Positions 29,824-38,388 of a stretch of DNA of 64,000 nucleotides are shown here, piece by piece. This DNA comes from Nodosilinea sp. FACHB-141 (GTDB lineage: Bacteria; Cyanobacteriota; Cyanobacteriia; Phormidesmidales; Phormidesmidaceae): contig NZ_JACJPP010000007.1 of assembly GCF_014696135.1 (NCBI RefSeq), positions 744,001 through 808,000 of the forward strand. Direction: 5' to 3'. The notes beneath the pieces are model-generated. The model searched no databases, was not told where the DNA came from, and saw only the letters and a program-made list of their open reading frames with translations. The translations under genes were made by a program, and so were the position numbers. Position 1 is the first letter of the stretch, and every line of letters begins with the position of its first letter.

Positions 29824-30381
29824 CTACTCGGCGAAGTAGCCGCCGTACATGACGTATTCGTCGCTCTGAAGTTGGTCAGAATTAGTGTAAAAGGCGACTT
29901 CAATGGAGTTGGCCGTGTTGGTGTCGGCTTTGGGAATGAGCTTGATGTAGCGGTTTTGGGTGTCGTAAAAGCTGGGGTTGGCCCCCAGCTCAAGCAAGTA
30001 GCCACCTTCGGTGCTGACTAGGGTGTAGGGGCTGGTTTGGCCGCTGCCCCACTGCACCTGATCGGGGGTCAGAGTCATGGGGCCAAAGGCGAGCAGTACG
30101 TCGCTGAGGGGCTGCCACTCCTTGATGAGGGAGATAGGCAGGGTGGCGGTAGGCGTAGTTGCCGGAGCGGCTGTAGTGGCTGTTGGCGGCTCGGTGGACT
30201 GTGCGGCGGGCTCAGGGGCAGAGTCGGTAGGAGCTGCTGGGGCAGGGTTAATGGCTTCGGTTTGGGGCGGGGAGTTGGGCCGGCAGCCGACGATCGCAAC
30301 CCCAGCGGCGATCGCCACGGCCCACCTTGCCAGGGTAGGCCGACGGCGCTGAAGCGGCGACTGGTCAGGTTTCGCGGGCAT
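29824..30381 (-). CDS. Putative lipoprotein, unknown function
   Basis: 185 residues from the ATG at 30381, chosen because GGGAG lies eight bases upstream; a GTG six codons earlier is in frame. A basic stretch (LQRRRPTLAR), a hydrophobic core and a lipobox (AIVGC, Cys33) indicate a lipoprotein. A Pro/Ala/Thr-rich tether of about 60 residues follows, then a small folded domain with WQPLSDVLLAFGPMTLTPDQ, SPYTLVSTEGGYLLELG and FYTNSDQLQSDEYVMYGGYF. I do not recognise the domain. It is convergent with pilQ and divergent from potA. Confidence 0.75.
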   Translation of the reverse strand: MPAKPDQSPLQRRRPTLARWAVAIAAGVAIVGCRPNSPPQTEAINPAPAAPTDSAPEPAAQSTEPPTATTAAPATTPTATLPISLIKEWQPLSDVLLAFGPMTLTPDQVQWGSGQTSPYTLVSTEGGYLLELGANPSFYDTQNRYIKLIPKADTNTANSIEVAFYTNSDQLQSDEYVMYGGYFAE

Positions 30382-30631
30382 AACTGTACTCCCGAGCACT
30401 ATTTGGTGCCATGGTAACGTTTTGGTGACCTATCGATGCCGTCTTTTTGGCGGCTAAGACGCGGAATAATGGCTTTTTTGGGGCAGGATGCGTTGGCGAT
30501 CGCCAAGGTGGGTAAAGTAGAGGCAGTGCTGCTCTGGCCTCGGTCTGAACTAGGGCGGTGGTTGTGATCGGAGCGATTTGTCTAACCCAAGGGCGATCGC
30601 TACAGTTGGGGTGAACCCAGGAGACATGGCT

Positions 30632-31750
30632 ATGGCTCAGACGGTGCGTTCTGCGGCGGTGACGGCGACGCCAGCAACCCAGGCGGATGTTGAGTTGCGG
30701 CGGGTGGTTAAGGCCTTTGGAACAGAGGTGGCAGTTCGCGATCTCGACCTGACGGTGCACCAGGGCGAATTCTTTAGTATTTTGGGCCCTTCAGGCTGCG
30801 GCAAAACCACAACCCTGCGTCTAATCGCGGGTTTTGAAACTCCTACTGCTGGCGATGTCCTGATTCAGGGGGCCAACGTGAGCACCGTACCCGCCCACCG
30901 TCGCCCCGTTAATACTGTCTTTCAAAGCTATGCTCTCTTTGACCATATGACGGTTAAAGACAACATTGCCTTTGGCCTCAAAATTCGTCGCATGGGGTCG
31001 CTTCAAGTGCGCGATCGCGTTGCCGAAGCCCTGCGCCTGGTGCGTATGGAATCTATGGCTGCCCGTTATCCCGCCCAGCTTTCTGGTGGGCAGCAGCAGC
31101 GGGTGGCCCTGGCCCGCGCCTTGGTTAACCATCCAGCGGTGATGCTGCTCGATGAGCCCCTCGGCGCTTTAGATCAAAAGCTGCGCAAGCAGATGCAGGT
31201 CGAGCTAGCCAACCTGCACCGTCAGCTGGGCATTTCCTTTATTATGGTCACCCATGACCAAGAGGAGGCCCTGTCGCTCTCTGACCGCATCGCCGTGATG
31301 AACAATGGCCAGATCGAGCAAATCGGCACCCCCAGCGATATCTATGATCGTCCTCGCACCGCCTTTGTTGCTGATTTTATTGGCGATACCAATCTGCTGT
31401 CCGGGCGCATCGATCAGACCTACCCCAGCCAGGTGCAGGTCACCACTGACAGTGGTTTGCGAGTGCTGGCCTGCTCGGCCGGCAGCAGCGATGCCCAGAC
31501 CGTGGTTGTGAGCGTGCGACCCGAAAAAATCAACCTCAGTCTCAGCGCGCCGGCCACCGCCAACAACTGCTACCAGGGACACATCACCCATCTGATGTAC
31601 CTCGGTACGCACCTGCACTGCGTGGTGCGATTGGGCTCAGGCGAGACCCTGATGGTGCGCCAGCCCAACCGGGCCGAATCGCTGGGCGTCGATGCTGCTG
31701 TGTATGTGCACTGGGCTGCCGACGATTGCCTAGTGCTCGACCCAGCCTGA
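30632..31750 (+). CDS. potA: Spermidine/putrescine importer ATPase
   Basis: 372 residues from the ATG at 30632: the AGGAG at 30619-30623 is eight bases before it, whereas it is only two bases from the earlier ATG at 30626. The ABC core is complete: Walker [15 protein letters not shown]-loop [10 protein letters not shown], signature [15 protein letters not shown], Walker [13 protein letters not shown] and switch His in [11 protein letters not shown]-terminal TOBE-type regulatory domain covers about 265-372. It energises polyamine uptake with PotB/PotC and binding protein PotD, all encoded next in order A-D-B-C. Confidence 0.94.
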   Translation: MAQTVRSAAVTATPATQADVELRRVVKAFGTEVAVRDLDLTVHQGEFFSILGPSGCGKTTTLRLIAGFETPTAGDVLIQGANVSTVPAHRRPVNTVFQSYALFDHMTVKDNIAFGLKIRRMGSLQVRDRVAEALRLVRMESMAARYPAQLSGGQQQRVALARALVNHPAVMLLDEPLGALDQKLRKQMQVELANLHRQLGISFIMVTHDQEEALSLSDRIAVMNNGQIEQIGTPSDIYDRPRTAFVADFIGDTNLLSGRIDQTYPSQVQVTTDSGLRVLACSAGSSDAQTVVVSVRPEKINLSLSAPATANNCYQGHITHLMYLGTHLHCVVRLGSGETLMVRQPNRAESLGVDAAVYVHWAADDCLVLDPA

Positions 31751-31899
31751 GGACATGTTGATCTAGGCAGGCGATCGCAGCGCGCGCGTTACCCCGGGCT
31801 GATCGCCATATACTTAGAAGCTAAAGATAAGGTCGCTCCCTCTGAGTGCTAAAGTCGGCGTCGACCACTGCTATTCCTAGCCCCCTAGCCTCCCGGAGA

Positions 31900-33036
31900 A
31901 TGCCTGTGCCTGGAACGCGACTACAAACTCCCTCCTTCTCGCGCCTTTCTGCCGTGAGCCGGCGGCGGTTTTTGCAGGGGTCAGCAGCGGTCATGGCAAG
32001 CCTAGCGGCGACCAACTGTCGCCAAAACCTGGCGGGGCCACCGGCGGGCGGGGGCGCAAACGACGGCACTCTGCACATTTACACCTGGGCCAACTACACC
32101 GATGATGGCCTGGCCCAAGCCTTTACCGAACGCACAGGCATTCCGGTGGTGGTCGATATTTACGATTCTAATGAGGTCATGCTCACCCGCCTGCAAGCGG
32201 GGGGCGGCGACGCCTACAGCATCATCTATCCCTCCGACTACATGGTGTCGGAAATGCTGGAGCTAGACCTGCTCACCGAACTCGATCAAAGTCGCCTCAC
32301 CGGATTAGAAAACCTTAGAGCACAGTGGAGCAACCCCGCCTACGACCCCAACAACGCTCACAGTGTGCCTTTCTGCTGGGGCACCACAGGTCTGCTCTAC
32401 AACCGTGAGGCCTCCCCCGGCGAACCCACCGACTGGGACTTTCTTTGGGATAACCAGGCCAAGCTCTCCCGCCGCATCACCATGTTGGACGATATGCGCG
32501 AAACCCTAGGAGCCACCCTCAAATCGCTGGGCTACTCCTACAACTCCAACAATCTAGCGGAGATTGAAGCGGCTTACAACCGTCTGCTAGAGCTGAGACC
32601 CCATATCGCTGCCTTTAAGACCACAGGCTTTGAGAATGAGTTGCTCAGTGGTGACCTGAGTGTGTCGATGGCCTACTCCAGCGATGCGATCGCCCTCACC
32701 CTCGAAGATGACCGTATGCAGTACATCATTCCCGCCAGCGGGGCGTCGCTGTGGACCGATACCCTGGCTATCCCCGCCACCGCTCCCAACGTTGATGCCG
32801 CCTACCAGTGGATTAACTTCCTGCTGGAGCCAGAGGTGGCCAGTGCCGCCGTGGAGCGCTTGTTCTTTGCCACCGCTAACCAGGCTGCCTTTGACCTGCT
32901 GCCTGCCGAAATTCAAAACAACGCTGACCTGTACCCCTCCGATGAGATTTTGGCTAAGAGCGAAGGCATTGTGGCTGTCAATACCGCCAGCACCGATCTC
33001 TTTGACCAATTTTGGACTGAAGTGACCAGCGCTTGA
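31900..33036 (+). CDS. potD: Polyamine-binding protein with Tat-type signal
   Basis: 378 residues from the ATG at 31900; an in-frame GTG at 31846 would add 18. A twin-arginine motif SRRRFLQGSAA and a hydrophobic stretch precede ATNC, so export is likely by Tat; the Cys flanks (T-N-C) are not a good lipobox. The mature protein shows LHIYTWANYTDDGLAQAF, YPSDYMVSEMLELDLL, PFCWGTTGLLYNR and AYQWINFLLEPE, typical of PotD/PotF. It captures spermidine or putrescine in the periplasm. The stop is followed at once by a G-rich repeat tract. Confidence 0.92.
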   Translation: MPVPGTRLQTPSFSRLSAVSRRRFLQGSAAVMASLAATNCRQNLAGPPAGGGANDGTLHIYTWANYTDDGLAQAFTERTGIPVVVDIYDSNEVMLTRLQAGGGDAYSIIYPSDYMVSEMLELDLLTELDQSRLTGLENLRAQWSNPAYDPNNAHSVPFCWGTTGLLYNREASPGEPTDWDFLWDNQAKLSRRITMLDDMRETLGATLKSLGYSYNSNNLAEIEAAYNRLLELRPHIAAFKTTGFENELLSGDLSVSMAYSSDAIALTLEDDRMQYIIPASGASLWTDTLAIPATAPNVDAAYQWINFLLEPEVASAAVERLFFATANQAAFDLLPAEIQNNADLYPSDEILAKSEGIVAVNTASTDLFDQFWTEVTSA

Positions 33037-33178
33037 GGGGTAGGTGGGTAGGTGAGTGGATGGGTGGATGGGTAGACGAGTGGATAGGTGGGTTAAATAA
33101 ATGATGAACGAAGCAGTAGCAGGCCGAATGCCCTATCCCTACTCATCCACTCCCTAGCCCATCTACCCCCACTCCCCT
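33037..33178 (+). repeat. potD-potB spacer: G-rich arm and complementary C-rich arm
   Basis: Directly after the potD stop is a degenerate GGATGGGT/GGTGGGTA tract (33037-33094). After about 36 bases of unrelated sequence, the complementary tract (33131-33178, with ACTCATCCACTCCC and CCCATCTACCCCC) runs right up to the potB ATG. The arms are an imperfect inverted repeat of roughly 45 bases and could fold into a long intercistronic stem. No Shine-Dalgarno sequence is possible in the C-rich arm. Confidence 0.85.
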
Positions 33179-34081
33179 ATGACTCCTGCCCCCTCACCGA
33201 CTCCCGCTGTAACCTGGGCCGATCGCTTCGCTCCTCGGCGCTGGCTGGGGCCGGTGACACTGCTGGGGCCAGCGGGGGTGTGGTTACTGGTGCTGCTGGT
33301 GCTGCCCACCTTGCTAATTCTTGAGATCAGCCTAGTGCCGGGGCTGCGGTTGGGGCAGCCCAGCGGCGGTTATGGTCTAGGCAACTACCTGCAAATTTTG
33401 CAGCCGGTATATCTGCGAGTGATCGGGCGATCGGTGGCGTTTGCGGTGGGCTCCACGGCGCTGTGCCTACTGCTGGGGTTTCCGGTGGCCTACTGGCTGG
33501 CGCTGATGTCGCCCCAGCGGTGGCGTAACCTGCTGTTGGTGGCCTTTATTCTGCCCCTGTGGACCTCGTCGCTGCTGCGGGCCTACGCCTGGACGACCAT
33601 TCTGCGCCCTAGCGGCGTACTCAACGGAATGCTGACGGCGATCGGACTGCCCGCTCAAAATTGGCTAAACACGCCTACGGCGGTGTTTATTGGCTTGACC
33701 TACAGCTTTTTGCCCTATATGGTGCTGATTCTCTACGCATCACTTGAGAAGCTCGACACCCGCTTATTAGAGGCAGCTGCTGACCTGGGGGCCACCCCCC
33801 GCCAAAGCTTTTGGAAAATCACTGTACCCCAAACCCTGCCCGGCATCGCAGCGGCCAGTCTGCTGGTGTTTATCAGCACCCTCAGCGATTTTGTGGTGCC
33901 CACGCTGCTCGGGGGCGCCTCATCAATGAATATTTCGCGGCTCATCTACAACCAGTTTCTCGGACCTACCCGCGCCTGGGGGTTTGGCTCAGCCCTCAGC
34001 ATGGTGTTGATTTTAGCGGTCAGCCTGGCGATCGCCCTCCTCATCCGCTACGGCGATCGCAACACCGTCACCGAAACCTAA
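33179..34081 (+). CDS. potB: Polyamine ABC transporter permease PotB
   Basis: 300 residues with about six TM segments beginning near residue 22 (LGPVTLLGPAGVWLLVLLVL). The EAA loop that docks on the ATPase is EAAADLGATPRQSFWKITVPQ. ATG start with no Shine-Dalgarno: the preceding 45 bases are almost entirely C, T and A repeats. Together with PotC it forms the inner-membrane channel of the PotABCD importer. The order and sizes match the E. coli-type operon. Confidence 0.93.
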   Translation: MTPAPSPTPAVTWADRFAPRRWLGPVTLLGPAGVWLLVLLVLPTLLILEISLVPGLRLGQPSGGYGLGNYLQILQPVYLRVIGRSVAFAVGSTALCLLLGFPVAYWLALMSPQRWRNLLLVAFILPLWTSSLLRAYAWTTILRPSGVLNGMLTAIGLPAQNWLNTPTAVFIGLTYSFLPYMVLILYASLEKLDTRLLEAAADLGATPRQSFWKITVPQTLPGIAAASLLVFISTLSDFVVPTLLGGASSMNISRLIYNQFLGPTRAWGFGSALSMVLILAVSLAIALLIRYGDRNTVTET

Positions 34082-34084
34082 GCT

Positions 34085-34133
34085 CGCCCCCTATCTATCC
34101 ACCCTCCTACCCACCCACCCATCCCCCCTCCCC
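34085..34133 (+). repeat. C-rich repeat tract abutting potC start
   Basis: The whole potB-potC spacer is pyrimidine-rich repeat (CTATCTATCCACCCTCC, then CCCACCCACCCATCCC) ending on the base before the potC ATG. It is the same family as the potD-potB tract but only the C-rich half is present. Confidence 0.8.
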
Positions 34134-34928
34134 ATGCTCTCCCGCTCCGTCACCTGGCCCAGCCTTTTCACCGCGCTGATGTACGCCTTCATGTACTTCC
34201 CGATCATTGTGCTGGGGGCGTACAGCTTTAGCGACTCGCGCTACAGTGCCAGCTGGGGAGGCTTTAGCCTGCGGTGGTACCGAGCGCTGTTTAGCGATCG
34301 CCGCCTGCTGGCCGCCCTGCAAGATAGTCTGATCATCGCGATCGTGGCGGTGGCAATTTCGGCGGTGCTGGGCACGCTAATGGCAATTGGCCTAGCCCGC
34401 CACCGGTTCCCAGGCAAAGGTCTATATCGCGGCATGTCGTATCTGCCGCTGATTATTCCTGATATTGCGATCGCGGTGGCAACCCTAGTTTTTTTGGCAT
34501 CGGTAGCGGTGCCCCTCAGCCTGGGCACCATCATCGCCGCGCATATGGTATTTTGCCTGGCCTACATTGCGGTGGTGGTATCTAGCCGTATCCAGCGCCT
34601 CGACCCCAACCTCGAAGAAGCTGCTCTAGATCTGGGGGCAACCCATACCCAGGCTATGTTCAAAGTGCTGCTGCCCCAGCTAGCACCGGGAATTTTGGCG
34701 GGCTGTCTACTGGCCTTTGTGCTCAGCATGGATGACCTGCTGATCTCTAGCTTTACCGCTGGGGGCGGTGCTAACCCTCTGCCCATTGAGATCTTTAGCC
34801 GGGTACGCACTGGCGTTAAGCCCGACATCAACGCCCTGAGCGTGATGCTAATTTTGGGCTCTGCTCTGCTGGCCGGAATAGCTGAATATGTGCGCTATTG
34901 GGGCGATCGCCAGCGCCAGAAAGGCTAG
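34134..34928 (+). CDS. potC: Polyamine ABC transporter permease PotC
   Basis: 264 residues, about six TM segments, with EAA motif EEAALDLGATHTQAMFKVLLPQ and the family stretch LSMDDLLISSFTAGGGANPLPIE split across two helices. ATG start directly after a C-rich repeat, without Shine-Dalgarno. Last gene of potADBC. A weak AAACCT / AGGTTT hairpin at 34955-34972 follows. Function: second half of the polyamine translocation pore. Confidence 0.93.
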   Translation: MLSRSVTWPSLFTALMYAFMYFPIIVLGAYSFSDSRYSASWGGFSLRWYRALFSDRRLLAALQDSLIIAIVAVAISAVLGTLMAIGLARHRFPGKGLYRGMSYLPLIIPDIAIAVATLVFLASVAVPLSLGTIIAAHMVFCLAYIAVVVSSRIQRLDPNLEEAALDLGATHTQAMFKVLLPQLAPGILAGCLLAFVLSMDDLLISSFTAGGGANPLPIEIFSRVRTGVKPDINALSVMLILGSALLAGIAEYVRYWGDRQRQKG

Positions 34929-35222
34929 AGCCACAGTCGGTGTGCCGGTCTGGGAAACCTGCTGAAAGGTTTGGGCTTCTATAGGGGAGATGCAATAGTC
35001 AGGCCGCTCACCTCATTGGGCTTGATTAATTTGTGTCGCTCAATTCAGCAGCGGCTTGCCTACTGCACAGAAACTATTTTGTGGTGATCTAAACCACAGC
35101 TAGAGCTGCTGTCTGTCACCGTTTGATCGGCTTAGGATCATGATTGAACAAAGGCTGTATCACGCTGCAATTGGGAGTTACGGGCGATATTGGGTATAGC
35201 CTCAACAGCTCAGGTCGTCACC

Positions 35223-35417
35223 ATGCCTCAAACCACCAGCCAGTCGCTTAAAGCTCTCGTCGATCAAATCTTTGCCGAACGCCGCATTAGTCGCCAAGTG
35301 CAGCGAGAGCTGATGGAGATTTTGCTCAGCCAACCCACTCTGAGCAATCAAGACCATGCAACGGCCCAGCGGGTGTTTGACGCGATTCGTCAGGGACGAC
35401 TGCGGGTGGTTGATTAA
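35223..35417 (+). CDS. Small conserved-looking helical protein, unknown
   Basis: 64 residues from the ATG at 35223; the frame is open from a TTG at 35190 but upstream residues look untranslated. Mostly helical and charged: LVDQIFAERRISRQVQREL, then LLSQPTLSNQDHATAQRVFD and a final GRLRVVD. It has no signal peptide or TM. Proteins of this size and style are frequent in cyanobacteria, but I cannot name the family. It is followed by a hairpin and a convergent psb35-like gene. Confidence 0.65.
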   Translation: MPQTTSQSLKALVDQIFAERRISRQVQRELMEILLSQPTLSNQDHATAQRVFDAIRQGRLRVVD

Positions 35418-35479
35418 TATTGCCTACCGATGGCTTACCCTATCAAAGGCAGGCCGCGACAAAAAATGTCAATACAAAC

Positions 35480-35506
35480 GCCGTCTAAGCTCGTAGCTCA
35501 GACGGC
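35480..35506. terminator. Hairpin between convergent small genes
   Basis: GCCGTCT / AGACGGC with an inner AGCT / AGCT pair forms a near-perfect stem with a CGT loop, between the two convergent stops at 35417 and 35582. On the minus strand, ATTTTTTGT follows some 14 bases later. It probably serves as a bidirectional terminator. Confidence 0.55.
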
Positions 35507-35581
35507 AGCGCGATCGCTAGAACGCCATCTCTCATGCCTCTAGCCTGCCGTGAGGCCGAAGCTGGAGCGATTGCAGATGGC

Positions 35582-35788
35582 CTAGACCTCTTCGCCTGGC
35601 TCTCCATCGACGGTGGGAACAAAGTCAGGCTTCTCTTTGTTTTCCCAACCGGCGGGGCGCTTGGAGTTGTACCAGGCGACTGAGCCAAGGGTAACTGCGG
35701 CGATAAAGCCCACTACATACACCAGCACAAGAGATGAACCTGCACCAGCCTCACCTGCGGTCGCTGCGGTCGCAAAATAGAGTGACAT
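35582..35788 (-). CDS. psb35: Psb35-like photosystem II assembly protein
   Basis: 68 residues: a short N-terminus, one TM helix (VLVYVVGFIAAVTLGSVAWY, about 21-40) and a conserved acidic tail with YNSKRPAGWENKEKPDF. The tail motif is what I associate with the cyanobacterial small thylakoid protein Psb35 (Synechocystis Ssl2148 type), implicated in photosystem II assembly or stability. The family call is from memory; the single-TM cyanobacterial small-protein character is plain. ATG start; monocistronic. Confidence 0.7.
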   Translation of the reverse strand: MSLYFATAATAGEAGAGSSLVLVYVVGFIAAVTLGSVAWYNSKRPAGWENKEKPDFVPTVDGEPGEEV

Positions 35789-35916
35789 AGCTAACTAAAC
35801 TCCAAAATCAGTTGTGTATCATCCTACGACGGCAGGTTACTACCAGGGATCACCCCCAGGTCTGACCCTCGAGAGGTCTATAGGTCTCAGTTAAACCCAG
35901 CGCTCTACCCTGAGGC

Positions 35917-38304
35917 CTATTCCCCATCGGCTGGCGGCGGCGCTTCGAGGGGCGGCGGCGGTGCCACAAGTGGAGGTGGGGCAGGAGCAGGAGCGGGAGC
36001 CGGCGGAGCGGGAGCCGGCGGGGCGGGGGCTGGGGCTGGAGCCGGGGCCGGGGCTGGAGCCGGGGGCTCTTCTGTCACAACAGGGGCTGCTGGTTCGGGC
36101 GCTGCTGGTGGGCTGCTGTTAGATCTTCTGTTAGAAGCTGGTGCCGGGGCCGCCGCTGGTTCACCGCCACCGCTAGAGTTACTCTCTGACCGTCGCGATC
36201 GGCGGCTTTCCCCGCCACCGGAGTTAGAGGCCGCCTCTGACGATCGCGACGGTCCGTTTTCAGCCACCACGCGGCCGGGCTTGACTGGGCTGAGGGTAAT
36301 GCTGCCCTCACGCCCACCCAGCCGAGGCAGGCTGGGAAACTCCTCGACGGGAATATCGTCGGTGAGCTTAGCCATAAAGTTGCGCCACACCCCAGCGGCC
36401 ATACTGCTAGCGCCGCTGGTGGGGGTGTTGTCGTCGTTGCCCATCCACACGCCGGCTACCAGCTGGGGAATATAACCGACGAACCACAGGTCACGATACT
36501 CTTCGGAGGTGCCAGTCTTACCCGCGACTGGCCGCCCTATATAGGCATTGCTGCCGGTGCCGCCCTCCACGACGCCGCGCAGCATCCAGGTCATGATGGC
36601 GGCGCTGTCGGCATCGATCGCCTGCTCCGACTCGTTAGGGCGCTCGTAGATCACCTCGCCGCTGCTGTTCAGCACTCGGCGAATGCCGTGGGCGGGGCGA
36701 TGAATGCCTTTGTTGGCTAAGGTGCCATAGGCGCTGGTGAGCTCTAGCAGGTTGACCTCAGAGGTGCCCAGGGCGAGGGAGTAGGCAGGCAGCAGCGGCG
36801 ACTCAATGCCCATACGCTCTGCCAGCTTCACTACCGGGTCAAAGCCCACATCCACCAACAGCTTCACCGCCACAATGTTGACCGAGTTGCGCAAGGCCTG
36901 GAGCAAATCCATGCTGCCGCTGTAGTTTTTGCCGTAGTTCTTAGGCTCGTAGCCGTCGACTACGTAGCGGGCATCCATGTAACTTCTGTAGGGCGATATG
37001 CCCCCGGCGATCGCCGCTGCGTACACAAACGTCTTAAACGTAGAGCCCGGCTGTCGCTGCGCCTGGGTCACCCGGTTGAACTGGTTTTCACTGGTGAAGT
37101 CAGTGCCCCCCACCATGGCTTTGATTTCGCCGTTGCGGGGATCTACCGCCACCAGCGATACCTGGCCCACATTCTGCCAACCGCTATAGTCGGCGACGGC
37201 CTCCTCAACGGTTTCTTCAGCTCGACGCTGCCAAACTACGTTGAGGGTGGTTTCTACCGTCAGCCCTCCTGCTTCTAGCTGATCGGGAGGCAGCAGCGCC
37301 TCCAACTGCTTTTGAACGTAAATCGTGAAGTAGGGAAACTCGCTGTAGAGAAACTTGGGCTGGTTGGGGGCAACCTCCACCTCCGCCGTGATCGCCTCTT
37401 CGGCTTCAACGCCGCTGATGGCCTCGGTGGCCAGCATGCGGCGAATAACTCGGTTGCGCTGGCTGCGGGCCGCATCGACGTTCACTGTTGGTGAATACAG
37501 GCTGGGGGCAGGAGCCATACCGGCAATCATGGCGGCCTCGGCCACGGTGAGCTGGTCGATGGTTTTGCCGAAGTACACCCAGGAGGCGTCGGCTACACCG
37601 TAGGCTCCAGAGCCCAAATACACCAGGTTGAGATAGCGCTCAATAATCTGCTCTTTAGTCAAGCCCTCTTCAAGCTTGGAGGCCATCATAGCCTCTTTGA
37701 TCTTGCGCTGAAAGCTTCGCTCTTGGTCGAGAAAGACGATGCGAGCCAGCTGCTGGGTAATGGTGCTGGCCCCTTCCACCAGATCGCGGTTTCGCACGTT
37801 GGCCCAGACGGCGCGGGCGATGCCCCGGTAGTCAACGCCGCTGTGCTCGTAGAAGCGCTGGTCTTCCGAAGCAATGAACGCCTGCACCAAGTGCTTGGGC
37901 ATGGCGTCGTAGGTGATGGTTTCACGAGAGGCGGGGCCCAGCTTTTGCAAAATCACCCCGTCCGCCGACGTCATGGTGATGGTGCCGTCGCGCTGGTAGG
38001 TGAGGGCCTGAGTAGGATCGGGTAGGTTGGCGTTAGTCGCCTCAATAACGCGGTAGGCGCGGGTGCCGCCTCCGGCTATGCCCGCCCCGGCCAGCAGCAC
38101 CACCCAAAACAGGGGGCGCAAAAACAGCGGCCGATAGCTACGCGGCGCCTCTGGCTTTTCGCCCGATGGCCCAGGTTGGGACTCTACCCGCTGAGGAGAG
38201 ACTCGCGAACCCTTGACCACACCGCTCCCAGATCTGCTGCGTCCTGAGGGCCGCGACGACTTCCTCGAAGGAAACGGCAGCCGGGTTAACCAAGATCGAG
38301 CCAT
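35917..38304 (-). CDS. Class A penicillin-binding protein
   Basis: 795 residues from the ATG at 38304 (AAAGG upstream); a GTG at 38322 is in frame. A basic cytosolic N-terminus and one TM (LRPLFWVVLLAGAGIAGGG) come first. The glycosyltransferase GT51 domain shows EDQRFYEHSGVDYRGIAR and EGASTITQQLAR. The transpeptidase domain has SxxK in GSTFKTF, SxN in RNSVN and KTG in AGKTGTSEEY. A C-terminal extension of roughly 120 residues is Ser/Gly/Arg-rich and then almost pure Pro/Ala (repeats of APAP). It polymerises and cross-links peptidoglycan at the inner membrane. The tail may span the cell wall. Confidence 0.94.
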   Translation of the reverse strand: MARSWLTRLPFPSRKSSRPSGRSRSGSGVVKGSRVSPQRVESQPGPSGEKPEAPRSYRPLFLRPLFWVVLLAGAGIAGGGTRAYRVIEATNANLPDPTQALTYQRDGTITMTSADGVILQKLGPASRETITYDAMPKHLVQAFIASEDQRFYEHSGVDYRGIARAVWANVRNRDLVEGASTITQQLARIVFLDQERSFQRKIKEAMMASKLEEGLTKEQIIERYLNLVYLGSGAYGVADASWVYFGKTIDQLTVAEAAMIAGMAPAPSLYSPTVNVDAARSQRNRVIRRMLATEAISGVEAEEAITAEVEVAPNQPKFLYSEFPYFTIYVQKQLEALLPPDQLEAGGLTVETTLNVVWQRRAEETVEEAVADYSGWQNVGQVSLVAVDPRNGEIKAMVGGTDFTSENQFNRVTQAQRQPGSTFKTFVYAAAIAGGISPYRSYMDARYVVDGYEPKNYGKNYSGSMDLLQALRNSVNIVAVKLLVDVGFDPVVKLAERMGIESPLLPAYSLALGTSEVNLLELTSAYGTLANKGIHRPAHGIRRVLNSSGEVIYERPNESEQAIDADSAAIMTWMLRGVVEGGTGSNAYIGRPVAGKTGTSEEYRDLWFVGYIPQLVAGVWMGNDDNTPTSGASSMAAGVWRNFMAKLTDDIPVEEFPSLPRLGGREGSITLSPVKPGRVVAENGPSRSSEAASNSGGGESRRSRRSESNSSGGGEPAAAPAPASNRRSNSSPPAAPEPAAPVVTEEPPAPAPAPAPAPAPAPPAPAPPAPAPAPAPPPLVAPPPPLEAPPPADGE

Positions 38305-38388
38305 AGCAGCGTTGCCTTTCACATCCTCTGTGAACTGTATGGGGTTTCGGTCATTTCTTCAAGGGTACAGCCGTGATTACGCGGATCC

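Noticed and set aside
33037..33178. G/C-rich tract considered as a CRISPR leader or phase-variable coding repeat
   Set aside because: No regular repeat-spacer structure, not within a reading frame, and the same family lies between several unrelated genes.
35480..35506. GTAGCTCAG resembling a tRNA D-arm
   Set aside because: It is part of a simple hairpin; no acceptor stem, anticodon arm or T-arm can be drawn around it.
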